Shown: positions 1-5,707 of the stretch, one piece after another
How the letters are laid out: every line of letters starts with the position of its first letter
How positions within the stretch are numbered: position 1 is the first letter of the stretch
Assembly (NCBI GenBank): GCA_027858355.1
Contig: JAQICW010000163.1
Location: 1 to 5,707, forward strand
Length of the DNA: 5,707 bases
Source of the DNA: Desulfobacula sp.
GTDB lineage: Bacteria; Desulfobacterota; Desulfobacteria; Desulfobacterales; Desulfobacteraceae
Direction of reading: 5' to 3'
Program-made: the position numbers and the translations under genes
Notes under the pieces: model-generated
What the model saw: only the letters and a program-made list of their open reading frames with translations
Database searches by the model: none
What the model was told of the DNA's origin: nothing

Positions 1-902
1 CAGGCAATAGTGATAAACAGGAAAGGCCACATGGGCGGTGCCTTGGCCGGTGCCATCTGAATTGCCGGAGCAACGATGTGAAGATTTCCGCCAAAAGCGG
101 AAAGAAACACACCCAGGACCAACAGAACCATGATAATCAATAACTGATGGGACTTGATAAAGTCACGGGGCTGGAGCAATGTTGTTACCGGAAGCGTAGA
201 GGCAATAAATGCATAGATTAAGAGAATAATCGTCCATACACCAGTAGCCGGAATCCCGGCAATAACCGGCATTTTAATGGGAAGATAAAAACCGATGGCC
301 ACCGTGATATACATTAGAACCACGGCAATAATGGACCAGGTTAAGATACTTTTGCCCTGTTTGTAAATGGCATGTCCAAGGTAAAGGGCAATAAAAACTT
401 CACACCAGACCGGAAATACGGATGAAGGATACATGGCAAATACCACGGCAATAACCAGACCGAAGATGGCAATCACAATCCAGAGCTCTAAAAATACAAC
501 TAAAAAAAAGAAAAACTTGGTGCGGTCATTGACATATTTTGAAGTATAATCAGCAACTGATTTTCCCTGGTTTCTCATGGAGATAATCAATGCTCCAAAA
601 TCATGAACCGCTCCCATGAGAATGCTTCCAAAAAACACCCAGATTATCGCAGGTACCCACCCCCAGATAATGGCGATGGCGGGCCCTACAATGCGCCCGG
701 TTCCGGCAATGGATGTAAAATGATGCCCGAAAATCACTTCCTTTTTCGTGGGAACATAATCCATACCATCTTCCAATGCAACTGAAGGTACCGTGGCCGT
801 CTGGGATAATTTAAAAATTTTCTGGCCGATGAATTTGCCATACAGGTTATACATTAAGATATAACCTATAAACGCAACAACCATGATTACTAGTGCACTC
901 AT
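1..902 (-). CDS. cstA: CstA-family carbon starvation membrane transporter, N-terminal part (C-terminus beyond window)
   Basis: The frame reads ATG at 902-900 and stays open for 300 codons to base 1, so the C-terminus lies outside the window. It is a polytopic inner-membrane protein. Hydrophobic segments lie at about residues 2-20, 72-98, 129-158, 163-180, 186-207, 220-240 and 252-270. Family hallmarks are FGHHFTSIAGTGRIVGPAIA (59-78), WGWVPAIIWVFFG (80-92) and GAVHDFGALIISMRNQGKS (97-115), which match the conserved N-terminal block of CstA. Characterised members (E. coli CstA, BtsT) import peptides or pyruvate; the substrate here cannot be read from sequence. The start is firm: an in-frame TAA directly precedes ATG, and AAGGAG (916-911) sits 8 bases upstream. 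It lies 250 bases downstream of the propionyl-CoA synthetase gene on the same strand, so it may have its own promoter. The leader carries two stem-loops, one presenting GGA, which suggests CsrA control. Family assignment is confident. Confidence 0.93.
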   Translation of the reverse strand, partial: MSALVIMVVAFIGYILMYNLYGKFIGQKIFKLSQTATVPSVALEDGMDYVPTKKEVIFGHHFTSIAGTGRIVGPAIAIIWGWVPAIIWVFFGSILMGAVHDFGALIISMRNQGKSVADYTSKYVNDRTKFFFFLVVFLELWIVIAIFGLVIAVVFAMYPSSVFPVWCEVFIALYLGHAIYKQGKSILTWSIIAVVLMYITVAIGFYLPIKMPVIAGIPATGVWTIILLIYAFIASTLPVTTLLQPRDFIKSHQLLIIMVLLVLGVFLSAFGGNLHIVAPAIQMAPAKAPPMWPFLFITIA

Positions 903-946
903 TTAATTGTCTCCTTATTTGAATAAAGATTAATATAAATAATGGC

Positions 947-972
947 AAAAGCATTTGATAGTGCCTGCTTTT
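947..972 (-). promoter_or_regulatory. Perfect 7-bp inverted repeat in the cstA leader
   Basis: The arms AAAAGCA and TGCTTTT are perfect complements around a 12-base loop. The element ends 44 bases before the cstA start codon and directly abuts the GGA-loop hairpin at 973-995. On the transcribed strand the 3' arm ends in four T and is followed by GCC, so it is a poor intrinsic terminator. It could be the second stem of a structured leader or a protein-binding operator. The function is unknown. Confidence 0.4.
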
Positions 973-995
973 GTCAGCTCAAATCCTTGACTGAC
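973..995 (-). promoter_or_regulatory. Stem-loop with GGAU tetraloop in the cstA leader; candidate CsrA-binding site
   Basis: Read on the minus strand, GTCAG+TCAA pairs with TTGA+(bulged G)+CTGAC, giving nine base pairs closed by the tetraloop GGAT. CsrA/RsmA proteins bind GGA displayed in a hairpin loop, with CARGGAUG-like flanks; here the context is TCAAGGATTT. A second GGA lies within the cstA Shine-Dalgarno (914-912), 72 bases downstream. In E. coli, CsrA is known to repress cstA translation by occupying the ribosome-binding region, so the placement fits. Structure and motif are seen directly; CsrA binding is inferred and requires a transcription start upstream of 995. Confidence 0.45.
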
Positions 996-1037
996 TTCAC
1001 TCTTTTAATACATGAAAAAAAAAATAAATGCCAGTAA

Positions 1038-1059
1038 ATATTTATATATTCATAAATAT
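1038..1059 (-). repeat. AT-only inverted repeat followed by a T10 tract on the minus strand; weak terminator candidate for the ligase operon
   Basis: ATATTTAT and ATAAATAT pair perfectly (8 bp) around a 6-base loop. A run of ten T on the transcribed strand lies at 1024-1015, but 13 bases separate stem and tract and the stem has no G-C pair. This is therefore far weaker than a typical intrinsic terminator. It sits about 95 bases after the stop of the propionyl-CoA synthetase gene in a block that is nearly all A/T. It may slow transcription, act as an UP-like or curved element, or be a chance product of composition. Confidence 0.2.
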
Positions 1060-1070
1060 AATAAATTCAA
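1041..1070 (-). promoter_or_regulatory. Possible sigma70-type promoter for cstA
   Basis: On the minus strand TTGAAT (1070-1065) is followed after 18 bases by TATAAA (1046-1041), giving 4/6 and 5/6 matches to the -35 and -10 consensus. A start near 1034 would make a leader of about 130 bases containing both stem-loops. The surroundings are so AT-rich that such matches are expected by chance, hence the low confidence. Confidence 0.25.
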
Positions 1071-1104
1071 CATGTTATAAAGAATAATAAATTTTCATCA
1101 TAAA

Positions 1105-1123
1105 AAATTCATGTTATTAACCC
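1105..1123 (-). promoter_or_regulatory. Bipartite motif, copy 1 (ligase operon-cstA spacer)
   Basis: On the minus strand this reads GGGTTAAT, one base (A), then ACATGAATTT. The same two blocks in the same order and orientation occur upstream of acs at 5179-5158, separated by four bases instead of one. This copy lies about 30 bases after the ligase operon and about 200 bases before cstA. It could be a regulator-binding site shared by both units, or chance similarity in AT-rich spacer. Confidence 0.3.
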
Positions 1124-1152
1124 GTCAAAAGAATACTCGCAATTTTTTTCTA

Positions 1153-3054
1153 TTATACCTTGTTACCATATCCGATTTTCCCCAGGGATTCTTCAATTTC
1201 ATCAAGGACGGAATAGTCATCAATGGTTGCAGGAACTTTATACTCTTTTTTATCTGCAATGGACCGCATGGTTCCCCTTAAGATCTTACCGGATCTTGTT
1301 TTGGGAAGCCTTTTTACCACTGTTGCTGTTTTAAACGCAGCAACCGGTCCAATCTTGTTTCTGACCAGGGCAATAACTTCTTTGATCACTTCATTTTCAT
1401 CCCGATCCACCCCGGCATTTAAGACCATCAGCCCCAGTGGGATCTGACCCTTAAGCTGATCTTCAACGCCCATGACCGCGCACTCGGCCACATCCTGATG
1501 TCCTGCAATGACCTCTTCCATGCCACCCGTGGACAGCCTGTGGCCTGCAACATTGATAATGTCATCTGTCCTGGCCATGACAAAGACATAGCCGTCTTTA
1601 TCAACAAACCCTGCATCAGCTGTTTCATAGTATCCCGGGAACGCTTTAAGATAGGAATCAACATATCTTTGATCGTTCTGCCAGAGAGTGGGCAATGTAC
1701 CAGGAGGCAGGGGCAATTTGGCAACGATAGCACCAATGTCTCCTGCACCAATCGGGTTTCCGTCATCACCCAGAACAGCCATGTTCCACCCGGGAGCAGG
1801 TTTTGTGGGAGATCCCGGTTTGACGTCAAATTGGTGAAGCCCGACACAATTTGCTGCAATGGCCCAACCCGTCTCGGTCTGCCACCAATGATCAATCACT
1901 GGTACTTTGAGAGCGTTTTTTGCCCAGGACAATGTGTCCGGGTCCAGTCTTTCTCCTGCCAGAAACAGATAGTTAAAGCAAGACAGATCAAAGTCTTTCA
2001 TCATTTGCGCATTTGGATCTTCTCTTTTAATGGCCCTGAATGCCGTGGGTGCCGTAAAAAGGGTTTTTACCTTATGCTGTGAGATAACTCTCCAGAACAC
2101 AGCGGCATCCGGTGTTCCCACGGGTTTTCCTTCAAAAAGAATGGTGGTACATCCTTTAAAAAGAGGGCCATAGACAATATATGAATGGCCCACCACCCAT
2201 CCGATATCGGAAGCAGCCCAGTATACGTCACCCGCATCAACCCCGTAAATGGCCCCCATGGTCCACTTTAAGGCAACCATGTGTCCGCCGTTATCCCTTA
2301 CTACCCCTTTGGGTTGACCTGTTGTACCGGAAGTATAAAGGATATAAAGGGGATCCGTGGCTTTTACCGGTACACAATCCTGTGGAAAGGCTTTTGCCAT
2401 TTCATCATTCCAGTCAAAATCCCGGCCAGCTTTCATATCTGCCCTGGACTGGGGTCTTTGCAAAATGATACAGGCATGGGGTTTTGCATCAGACAACTCA
2501 ATGGCTTGATCTAAAAGCGGCTTGTATTCAATGACTTTTTTTACCTCAATACCGCAGGATGCTGATACAATTATTTTTGGTTTGGCATCATTGATGCGGG
2601 TGGCCAGCTCATTGGCGGCAAATCCGCCAAAAACAACAGAATGCACGGCACCGATTCTGGCACAGGCCAGCATGGCAAAAACAGCCTCCGGGATCATGGG
2701 CATATAAATAATTACCCGGTCTCCCTTGCCAACGCCTTTTGATGCGATAACCCCGGCAAATTTTGAAACCTGATCCTTGAGTTGGGAAAATGTGTATTTC
2801 TGGATAGTGTTGGTTACCGGGCTGTCATAGATAATGGCATCCTGATCCCCCCTGCCGTTATCCACATGAAGATCAACTGCATTGTAACAGGTGTTTGTTT
2901 CTCCACCAGTGAACCACCTGAAGAAAGGCTTGTTTGAATCATCTAAAACCTTATCCCATTTTTTGTACCAGTGGCAGTCCTCAGCTATCTTCCCCCAGAA
3001 TTCATCTGGATCATTGATGGATTGATCATAAGCTTCTTCATACAAGTTGGACAT
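1153..3054 (-). CDS. prpE: Propionyl-CoA synthetase-like AMP-forming acyl-CoA ligase (PrpE/ACSS3 type)
   Basis: This cytosolic ANL-superfamily enzyme of 633 residues (PrpE of Salmonella is 628) converts a short-chain carboxylate, ATP and CoA to acyl-CoA, AMP and PPi. Domains in order are an Acs N-terminal region (about 3-60), the AMP-binding core with phosphate loop YTSGTTGQPKG (240-250), DHWWQTETGW (388-397), ribose-binding D480, hinge RTDD (495-498, hinge D497), CoA-side NVAGHR (501-506), and the C-terminal PKTRSGK ending in catalytic K590. That lysine is the reversible acylation site known in Salmonella Acs and PrpE. PrpE-type signatures include VVRDNGGHMVALKWTM, GERLDPDTL and LPLPPGTLPTLW. 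Pocket residues favour an acyl group larger than acetate: GWVVGH has V288 where Acs has Thr, and LAGER has A366 where Acs has Val (V386 in Salmonella), while Trp391 is kept. The start has AGGAG (3066-3062) 7 bases upstream. The gene ends in tandem stops TAA TAG and follows acs by 34 bases. Actual preference (propionate or mixed acetate/propionate) is inferred. Confidence 0.92.
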   Translation of the reverse strand: MSNLYEEAYDQSINDPDEFWGKIAEDCHWYKKWDKVLDDSNKPFFRWFTGGETNTCYNAVDLHVDNGRGDQDAIIYDSPVTNTIQKYTFSQLKDQVSKFAGVIASKGVGKGDRVIIYMPMIPEAVFAMLACARIGAVHSVVFGGFAANELATRINDAKPKIIVSASCGIEVKKVIEYKPLLDQAIELSDAKPHACIILQRPQSRADMKAGRDFDWNDEMAKAFPQDCVPVKATDPLYILYTSGTTGQPKGVVRDNGGHMVALKWTMGAIYGVDAGDVYWAASDIGWVVGHSYIVYGPLFKGCTTILFEGKPVGTPDAAVFWRVISQHKVKTLFTAPTAFRAIKREDPNAQMMKDFDLSCFNYLFLAGERLDPDTLSWAKNALKVPVIDHWWQTETGWAIAANCVGLHQFDVKPGSPTKPAPGWNMAVLGDDGNPIGAGDIGAIVAKLPLPPGTLPTLWQNDQRYVDSYLKAFPGYYETADAGFVDKDGYVFVMARTDDIINVAGHRLSTGGMEEVIAGHQDVAECAVMGVEDQLKGQIPLGLMVLNAGVDRDENEVIKEVIALVRNKIGPVAAFKTATVVKRLPKTRSGKILRGTMRSIADKKEYKVPATIDDYSVLDEIEESLGKIGYGNKV

Positions 3055-3088
3055 TTATTTTCTCCTGAAAATACCTTGGCTGAAAAGA

Positions 3089-5119
3089 TTATTTTTGAAC
3101 CATGACCCTTATTTCTTCAACCACTTCCGGATTCGCCAGCGTCATTACATTACCGACATCACTCTTGTTTGATATGGCTCCCAATACCCTTCTCATGATT
3201 TTACCTGAACGGGTCTTGGGCATATCCGGCACCAGCCATACCCTTCTGGGTTTTGCAATTTTACCGATCTGATCACATATTGCAGCGGATATTTTTTGTG
3301 CCAGTTCTTCAGTCGGTTCCACACCGGTCTTTAATGCGATATAAAGATCAGGCTCTATCCCTTTAATTTCATGGGCAACCGGTACAACAGCCGCTTCTGC
3401 GACCTCTTCAACAACAAGTGCAGCAGACTCGATTTCTTTGGTCCCAAGCCTGTGACCGGATACATTGATAACATCATCAATTCTTCCCAGAATTCTGAAA
3501 TATCCGTCCTCAGACATTGTGGCGGCATCCCCCGCAAGATATGGCCAGTCTTGCCAATTCTTGCTTTTAAAATCTCTGCAAATATCTGCAAAATAGGTAT
3601 CCACAAACCGCTGCCTGTCGCCCCAGATTGTCTGGAACATACCAGGCCAGGGGTTCTGGATACAGATATTGCCCGCAATACCAGCTTCCGTGATTTCCTT
3701 ACCTTCATCATCTAAAATAAATGGATGAATACCCGGAACACCGGGACCGGCGCTGCCCGGTTTCATGGGTTTGATCCCCGGGACGGTGCTGCAGAGAAAT
3801 CCACCTGTTTCCGTCTGCCAATATGTATCGACAATAACCGCTTCTCCCTTACCCACGACAGCTTCATACCATTTCCATACGGCAGGTTCAATGGGTTCGC
3901 CAACCGTGGTCATATGTTTGAAATGATAATCATATTTTACAGGCTCATCCGGTCCAAGCTTTCTTAAGGCCCTGATGGCTGTGGGGGCAGTATGGAAGAT
4001 ATTGACATCCAGCTGCTGGGCAATTCTCCAGGAACGTCCGGCATCAGGATAAGTGGGAACACCTTCATAAATCACGGATGAAGCACCAAGGGCCAGCGGG
4101 CCGTATACAATAAAGGAATGACCCGTTATCCAGCCGATATCTGCCATACACCAGTATACATCTTCAGGATGGATATCCTGGATATATTTTGACATGGCAG
4201 TAACATAGGCAAGGTATCCCCCTGTACCATGCTGGCAACCTTTGGGTTTGCCCGTTGTTCCGCTTGTATACATCAAAAAGAGAGGATCTTCGGATAGCAT
4301 TTTTTCGGGTTTAACACGGGCACCAAAATAATTTTTAAGCTCGTCATTTACTAAATAATCTCTTTTGTCCACCAAAGGCGTATCCGATGAATATTTACCA
4401 GGATATCTTTGCCATACCAGAACTTTGTCAACAATTTGCCCTTGTTTGGAAGATATCTTGACAGCATCATCTGCATTGACTTTGTGGTTTAATAATTTAC
4501 CTGCCCTGTAATAGGCATCCATTGTGATCAGGACGCGGGAGTTTGAATCCACTATCCTGTCTGCACAGGCACTGGCGGAAAAACCGCCGAATACTACAGA
4601 ATGGATTACCCCGAGCCTTGCACAAGCCAGCATGGTGATGGGAAGCTCAGCAGACATGGGCATGTGGATGGTAACTCTGTCTCCTCTTTTAAGTTCTGCA
4701 AAATCTCTCAGGAGTGCTGCAAATTCATTCACACGCACATAGAGTTCCTGATAGGTAATATGATCAACTCTTTCTTCTTCAAGCTCAGGTACAAAATGAA
4801 TGGCCGTCTTGTTTTTATTATCTTTTAGATGTCTGTCTATACAATTGTAGCTGGCATTGAGTAATCCCCCCTTAAACCATTTATAACAGGGAGCATCACT
4901 GGTATCCAATACCTCATCCCAATATTTGTACCAGGTTAAAAGCTCTGCATATTCTGTAAAATAATCTGGAAAATTGTCTAAGCTGAATCGCTCAAATATT
5001 TCCGGATCAGCAAGATTGGCCTGGGCAATGAATTTTGTAGAAGGATAATAAGAATCTTCCTCTTTCCAGTGTACTGCAATCTGGGCTTCCGTGGTTTCAA
5101 CAACATCTTTTCTGCTCAT
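3089..5119 (-). CDS. acs: Acetyl-CoA synthetase, AMP-forming
   Basis: This cytosolic enzyme of 676 residues (E. coli Acs has 652) activates acetate to acetyl-CoA via acetyl-AMP. An Acs N-terminal domain (about 28-95, with WFKGGLLNASYNCIDRHL) precedes the AMP-binding core: phosphate loop YTSGTTGKPKG (284-294), GWITGHS (329-335), TVGEPIEP (405-412), DTYWQTETGG (431-440) and D531. The C-terminal domain holds the hinge GRIDD (545-549), NVSGHRLGT (552-560) and PKTRSGKIMRR, with catalytic and acylatable K640. The acetate pocket is kept: I331/T332, V406 and W434 correspond to V310, T311, V386 and W414 of Salmonella Acs. Differences from enterobacterial Acs are GCQHGTGGY after the phosphate loop, about ten extra residues at 511-530 (ending NWQDWPYLAGD) and KGIEPDLYIAL near 586. 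From memory these match a Desulfobacteria/Methanothrix-type variant. The start has AAGGA (5132-5128) 8 bases upstream. It is the first gene of a probable two-gene operon with the propionyl-CoA synthetase gene. Confidence 0.95.
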   Translation of the reverse strand: MSRKDVVETTEAQIAVHWKEEDSYYPSTKFIAQANLADPEIFERFSLDNFPDYFTEYAELLTWYKYWDEVLDTSDAPCYKWFKGGLLNASYNCIDRHLKDNKNKTAIHFVPELEEERVDHITYQELYVRVNEFAALLRDFAELKRGDRVTIHMPMSAELPITMLACARLGVIHSVVFGGFSASACADRIVDSNSRVLITMDAYYRAGKLLNHKVNADDAVKISSKQGQIVDKVLVWQRYPGKYSSDTPLVDKRDYLVNDELKNYFGARVKPEKMLSEDPLFLMYTSGTTGKPKGCQHGTGGYLAYVTAMSKYIQDIHPEDVYWCMADIGWITGHSFIVYGPLALGASSVIYEGVPTYPDAGRSWRIAQQLDVNIFHTAPTAIRALRKLGPDEPVKYDYHFKHMTTVGEPIEPAVWKWYEAVVGKGEAVIVDTYWQTETGGFLCSTVPGIKPMKPGSAGPGVPGIHPFILDDEGKEITEAGIAGNICIQNPWPGMFQTIWGDRQRFVDTYFADICRDFKSKNWQDWPYLAGDAATMSEDGYFRILGRIDDVINVSGHRLGTKEIESAALVVEEVAEAAVVPVAHEIKGIEPDLYIALKTGVEPTEELAQKISAAICDQIGKIAKPRRVWLVPDMPKTRSGKIMRRVLGAISNKSDVGNVMTLANPEVVEEIRVMVQK

Positions 5120-5141
5120 TGGTTATGTCCTTTTAAACGTA

Positions 5142-5170
5142 TCTATATTAGTGAATCAAATTCATGTCAC
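5142..5170 (-). promoter_or_regulatory. Probable sigma70-type promoter of the acs operon
   Basis: On the minus strand GTGACA (5170-5165, 5/6 match to TTGACA) is followed by exactly 17 bases and TATAGA (5147-5142, 4/6 match to TATAAT). The predicted start near 5135 gives a short leader of about 16 bases that still includes the Shine-Dalgarno at 5132-5128. It is the best promoter match between the glycosyltransferase stop and the acs start, though not experimentally anchored. Confidence 0.5.
5152..5164. promoter_or_regulatory. Inverted repeat TGAAT-N3-ATTCA inside the acs promoter spacer; possible operator
   Basis: Five-base arms are perfectly symmetric around three bases and occupy the interval between the proposed -35 and -10 hexamers. 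A dimeric regulator bound here would cover RNA polymerase contacts. The arms are short and AT-rich, so chance is a real alternative. Confidence 0.3.
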
Positions 5171-5179
5171 CATTAACCC
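5158..5179 (-). promoter_or_regulatory. Bipartite motif, copy 2 (upstream of acs)
   Basis: On the minus strand this reads GGGTTAAT, four bases (GGTG), then ACATGAATTT, overlapping the proposed -35 hexamer. It matches the copy at 1123-1105 at all 18 bases of the two blocks, with a spacer three bases longer. The position 39-60 bases before the acs start codon suits a regulator site. Function is inferred only from the duplication and placement. Confidence 0.3.
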
Positions 5180-5190
5180 TTATTAATAAG
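5179..5190. repeat. Perfect 12-bp palindrome CTTATTAATAAG upstream of acs
   Basis: The sequence equals its own reverse complement and begins two bases after the glycosyltransferase stop codon. It has no loop and no downstream T tract, so it is not an intrinsic terminator. It lies just upstream of the proposed acs -35 and could be an operator half of the promoter region. Confidence 0.3.
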
Positions 5191-5191
5191 T

Positions 5192-5707
5192 TTAATTTAA
5201 GTCAATAGAAAAATTGTATCCATTCATGAGGTTCATGTTGATTTTTTTCAGAATGTTTTCATATAGTTTTACTATGATTTCCCATGAAAACTGCTCCATC
5301 TTTATAGACAATTTTTTCTGCAGCGGCAAATAGCCTTGATAATTTACAAGCATATCTTCCAGTTTTTCCAGCAGATCTTCTTTTGTCTGATATAAAACTT
5401 TGGAATGCAGCTCCCTGGGCATAATTTCAGGATAAGACAATCTGTCAGGAAGCAACGGGATACAGCCAAACCTGACTGCCTCGACAACGGAAATTCCAAA
5501 ATTCTCCTGGATTGCACAGCTTACGACAATTGCACCTTTTTTCAGCCATTTTACATACTCATTTCGGGATTCAACATATCCGTAAACAAGTATTTCCTCT
5601 TTAAATTTTTCTTTAGCTTTTTTAAAGATATCAGGGAAGATATCATATTTTTCTCCAAGCAAAGCCAGAGAAAAAGGAATGTTTTTTTCTTTTAAAGCGC
5701 TCAAGGC
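5192..5707 (-). CDS. GT4-fold glycosyltransferase, C-terminal part; tRNA-queuosine mannosyltransferase-like (DUF3524/GTDC1 family)
   Basis: The frame is open through the right edge and gives 171 C-terminal residues; the N-terminal acceptor-binding half is outside. This is the nucleotide-sugar-binding Rossmann half of a GT-B enzyme. SLALLGEKYD (13-22) is an inner strand, and GYVESRNEYVKWLKKGAIVVSCAIQENFGISVVEAV (43-78) carries the retaining-GT4 EX7E pair E68/E76. GCIPLLPDRLSYPEIMP (81-97) follows, then a helical tail. The combination GYxxSRxEYxxWL, ExFGIxxxEAV and CxPLLPxRLSYPEI(M/L)P is what I recognise from DUF3524 proteins and animal GTDC1 (QTMAN), which adds mannose to queuosine in tRNA-Asp. 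The typical DUF3524 N-terminus cannot be seen, so a cell-surface glycan role remains possible. A TTG at 5704-5702 is an internal Leu codon, not the start. The gene ends 72 bases before acs, with no strong terminator between them. Confidence 0.85.
   Translation of the reverse strand, partial: ALSALKEKNIPFSLALLGEKYDIFPDIFKKAKEKFKEEILVYGYVESRNEYVKWLKKGAIVVSCAIQENFGISVVEAVRFGCIPLLPDRLSYPEIMPRELHSKVLYQTKEDLLEKLEDMLVNYQGYLPLQKKLSIKMEQFSWEIIVKLYENILKKINMNLMNGYNFSIDLN

Noticed and set aside
603..785. Plus-strand open frame of 60 codons opposite cstA
   Set aside because: It is antisense to the highly conserved CstA block, has a low-complexity Pro/Gly/Asn composition and shows no domain.
951..966. Sigma54-like element (AGGCAC...TGC on the minus strand) upstream of cstA
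   Set aside because: The GG and GC dinucleotides are 11 bases apart instead of the required 10, and the first conserved T is missing.
1097..1128. TTGACG...TATGAT promoter-like pair on the minus strand after the propionyl-CoA synthetase gene
   Set aside because: The hexamers match 5/6 each, but the spacer is 20 bases, outside the functional range for sigma70.
1428..1895. Minus-strand open frame of 155 codons inside the propionyl-CoA synthetase gene in another frame
   Set aside because: The main frame is intact and carries all catalytic motifs across this stretch, so this is a shadow and not evidence of a frameshift.
1498..2082. Plus-strand open frame of 194 codons opposite the propionyl-CoA synthetase gene
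   Set aside because: It lies fully antisense to a well-conserved gene; its translation is Cys/Arg-rich without domain pattern, and no convincing ribosome-binding site precedes it.
3355..3715. Overlapping open frames on both strands (118 and 114 codons) inside acs
   Set aside because: The acs frame continues without interruption through the hinge and C-terminal motifs. The alternative translations show no recognisable family.
5405..5695. Plus-strand open frame of 96 codons opposite the glycosyltransferase
   Set aside because: It is antisense to the EX7E region. Its Phe-rich C-terminus simply reflects Lys/Glu codons on the true coding strand.
5702..5704. TTG as start codon of the glycosyltransferase
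   Set aside because: The frame continues to the window edge, and the residues around it (ALSALKEKNIPFSLALLGE) align with an internal GT-B helix-strand; half of the enzyme would be missing.

Overview
The window suggests an anaerobic, sulfate-reducer-like bacterium of the Desulfobacterota (Desulfobacteraceae-type). This is inferred from the moderately AT-rich composition and very AT-rich spacers. It also rests on an AMP-forming acetyl-CoA synthetase of the variant I associate with Desulfobacteria and methanogens, paired with a PrpE/ACSS3-type ligase. No rRNA or marker gene is present, so the taxonomy is tentative. Every gene that can be supported lies on the minus strand. The plus strand holds only shadow frames.

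Read in the direction of transcription (right to left), the window begins with the C-terminal half of a GT4-fold glycosyltransferase (5707-5192). It resembles the DUF3524/GTDC1 family, whose animal member is the tRNA-queuosine mannosyltransferase. After 72 bases, which contain a good promoter candidate and two palindromic sites, comes a complete acetyl-CoA synthetase gene (5119-3089). A complete propionyl-CoA synthetase-like gene follows 34 bases later (3054-1153). A 250-base, strongly AT-rich spacer follows, with two abutting stem-loops near its end. The last gene is the N-terminal 300 codons of a CstA-family membrane transporter (902 to beyond base 1).

The two ligases form a probable operon for activating short-chain fatty acids: ATP + carboxylate + CoA gives acyl-CoA + AMP + PPi. 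Pocket residues indicate acetate for the first and propionate or a mixed preference for the second. CstA-family proteins import peptides or pyruvate under carbon limitation, so the cluster looks like a carbon-scavenging module. The glycosyltransferase is probably functionally separate.

The most interesting signals are four. One is the queuosine-mannosyltransferase-like protein. The second is a hairpin presenting GGA in its tetraloop upstream of cstA, plus a second GGA in the Shine-Dalgarno, as expected for CsrA control. The third is a bipartite 10+8 base motif shared by the region upstream of acs and the region upstream of cstA. The fourth is the divergence of acyl-pocket residues between the paired ligases. 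I found no mobile element, CRISPR array, RNA gene or evident new defence system.
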